From: Lutibacter sp. Hel_I_33_5
Lineage (GTDB): Bacteria; Bacteroidota; Bacteroidia; Flavobacteriales; Flavobacteriaceae
NCBI RefSeq assembly: GCF_007827455.1
Contig: NZ_VISM01000001.1
Coordinates: 1,341,501 to 1,405,500, forward strand
Reading direction: 5' to 3'
DNA: 64,000 nucleotides
In this document: positions 63,031 to 64,000 of the stretch, in pieces
Position numbering within the stretch: the stretch's first letter is position 1
Layout: each line of letters begins with the position of its first letter
Program-made: the position numbers and the translations under genes
The notes under the pieces: model-generated
Told to the model about the DNA's origin: nothing
What the model saw: only the letters and a program-made list of their open reading frames with translations
Database searches by the model: none

Positions 63031-64000
63031 ATGAGCAGTATTGTTGCCATTGTTGGAAGACCTAATGTAGGAAAATCAACACTTTTTAACCGTTTAGTTC
63101 AACGTAGAGAAGCTATTGTAGATTCTGTAAGTGGGGTTACACGTGATAGACATTACGGGAAATCTGATTGGAACGGAAAAGAATTTTCTGTAATTGATAC
63201 GGGTGGATATATTGTTGGTTCTGATGATATTTTTGAAGCGGAGATAAGAAAGCAAGTTCAGCTTGCTATAGATGAAGCAGATATTATCATTTTTGTGGTT
63301 GATGTGGAACAAGGAATTACACCAATGGATTCTGAAGTTGCAAAATTGTTACGCAAAGTAAAAAAACCAATTTTTACCGCTGTAAATAAAGTTGACAACG
63401 CAATGCGTGAAGCTGATGCAGTAGAATTCTATAATTTAGGTTTAGGAGATTATCATACCATTTCATCCATTAATGGAAGTGGAACTGGAGATATTTTAGA
63501 TGATATTGCTAAAATAATGCCCGAACCAGAAGAAGTCGATTTAGAATCTGAAGCTTTACCTAGGTTTGCCGTTGTTGGAAGACCAAACGCAGGTAAATCA
63601 TCTTTTATTAATGCACTAATTGGTGAAGACAGAAATATTGTCACCAATATTGCAGGAACAACAAGAGATTCTATCGACACCAAATACAATCGTTTTGGAT
63701 TTGATTTTAATTTAGTTGATACTGCTGGAATCAGGAAAAAATCGAAAGTAAAAGAAGATTTAGAATTCTATTCTGTAATGCGTGCCGTTAGATCTATTGA
63801 ATATGCTGATGTAATCATTTTAATGATAGATGCTACTCGTGGTTTTGAAGGACAAGATCAAAATATTTTTTGGTTGGCAGAAAAGAATAGAAAAGGTGTA
63901 GTAATCTTAGTTAATAAGTGGGATTTAATTGAGAAAGAAACCAATACATTACGTGATTTTGAAGCTAAAGTTAGAAAACAAATAGAACCTTTTACAGATG
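63031..64000 (+). CDS. der: GTPase Der (EngA), N-terminal part (runs off the right edge)
   Basis: From ATG 63031 the frame is open to the window end (about 323 residues). It shows the first G domain ([35 protein letters not shown]), DTGGYIVG and NKVDNA, then the start of the second ([61 protein letters not shown]), the two-GTPase layout of Der. Der acts in 50S assembly. The C-terminal KH-like domain is past the edge. Confidence 0.97.
   Translation, partial: MSSIVAIVGRPNVGKSTLFNRLVQRREAIVDSVSGVTRDRHYGKSDWNGKEFSVIDTGGYIVGSDDIFEAEIRKQVQLAIDEADIIIFVVDVEQGITPMDSEVAKLLRKVKKPIFTAVNKVDNAMREADAVEFYNLGLGDYHTISSINGSGTGDILDDIAKIMPEPEEVDLESEALPRFAVVGRPNAGKSSFINALIGEDRNIVTNIAGTTRDSIDTKYNRFGFDFNLVDTAGIRKKSKVKEDLEFYSVMRAVRSIEYADVIILMIDATRGFEGQDQNIFWLAEKNRKGVVILVNKWDLIEKETNTLRDFEAKVRKQIEPFTD

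Noticed and set aside
63094..63689. Minus-strand open frames opposite der
   Set aside because: They are shadows of the conserved GTPase frame on the plus strand.

Overview
This AT-rich window (roughly 30% GC by eye) comes from a Flavobacteriaceae-type member of the Bacteroidota, probably marine and close to Polaribacter or Tenacibaculum. The placement rests on several things: promoters of the TTG-N19-TAnnTTTG form used by the Bacteroidota housekeeping sigma factor, a 287-residue RpoD of the Bacteroidota type, a PorP/SprF protein and a type IX secretion C-terminal signal, and the uppS-bamA-ompH-ompH gene order. It also has several small families of conserved Flavobacterial proteins. I saw no prophage, insertion sequence or CRISPR array. 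This is mostly core chromosome with a few accessory islands.

Layout. 1-2450: an aromatic amino acid operon on the minus strand (pheA, aminotransferase, tyrA running off the left edge), preceded by what looks like a complete transcription attenuator with a Phe/Tyr leader peptide. 2713-11499: a PorP/SprF gene, then murI, two OmpH/Skp chaperones, bamA, uppS, a DUF6089 protein, nadK and a CBS protein. 11559-13038: pdxJ and a hydrolase. 13042-17448: a T9SS-exported BspA-type repeat protein and an envelope-stress-like cluster (ECF sigma, anti-sigma, two DUF4097-like proteins). 17586-30618: mscL, alr, tdk, conserved hypotheticals, a trans-sulfuration PLP enzyme, comF, a methyltransferase and glyS. 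30693-38093: a giant outer-membrane protein, ogt, tatD, a retropepsin-like protein, a YqeY protein, tRNA-Arg, rpe and rpoD. 38323-40284: an ECF sigma / small protein / MscS-like channel group resembling Pseudomonas SigX-CfrX-CmpX. 40390-47868: deoxynucleoside kinase, metK with a structured leader, then a SAM-I riboswitch ahead of a split metH (with a small monooxygenase-fold gene between the halves) and metF. 47993-49820: trxA, DUF58, tRNA-Asp, DUF1508. 49925-56506: a galactose cluster (symporter, GntR regulator, galM, galK, galT). 56503-61779: a FecI/FecR/TonB-receptor signalling system with a divergent tandem-repeat lipoprotein. 61911-64000: tRNA-fMet, era and the start of der.

The most interesting material is regulatory. 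(1) The pheA leader has a 19-codon peptide with eight consecutive Phe/Tyr codons, a terminator, and an exact antiterminator segment overlapping its stop codon. (2) An AAAGTAGGGTAAAAC motif occurs both ahead of fecR and ahead of the four-module lipoprotein, suggesting one ECF regulon. (3) The metK leader can fold into a three-way junction that I cannot assign to a known riboswitch. (4) One near-perfect palindrome carries the -33 elements of both divergent galactose promoters. (5) Palindromic intergenic repeats have become part of the coding sequences of ogt and metH.
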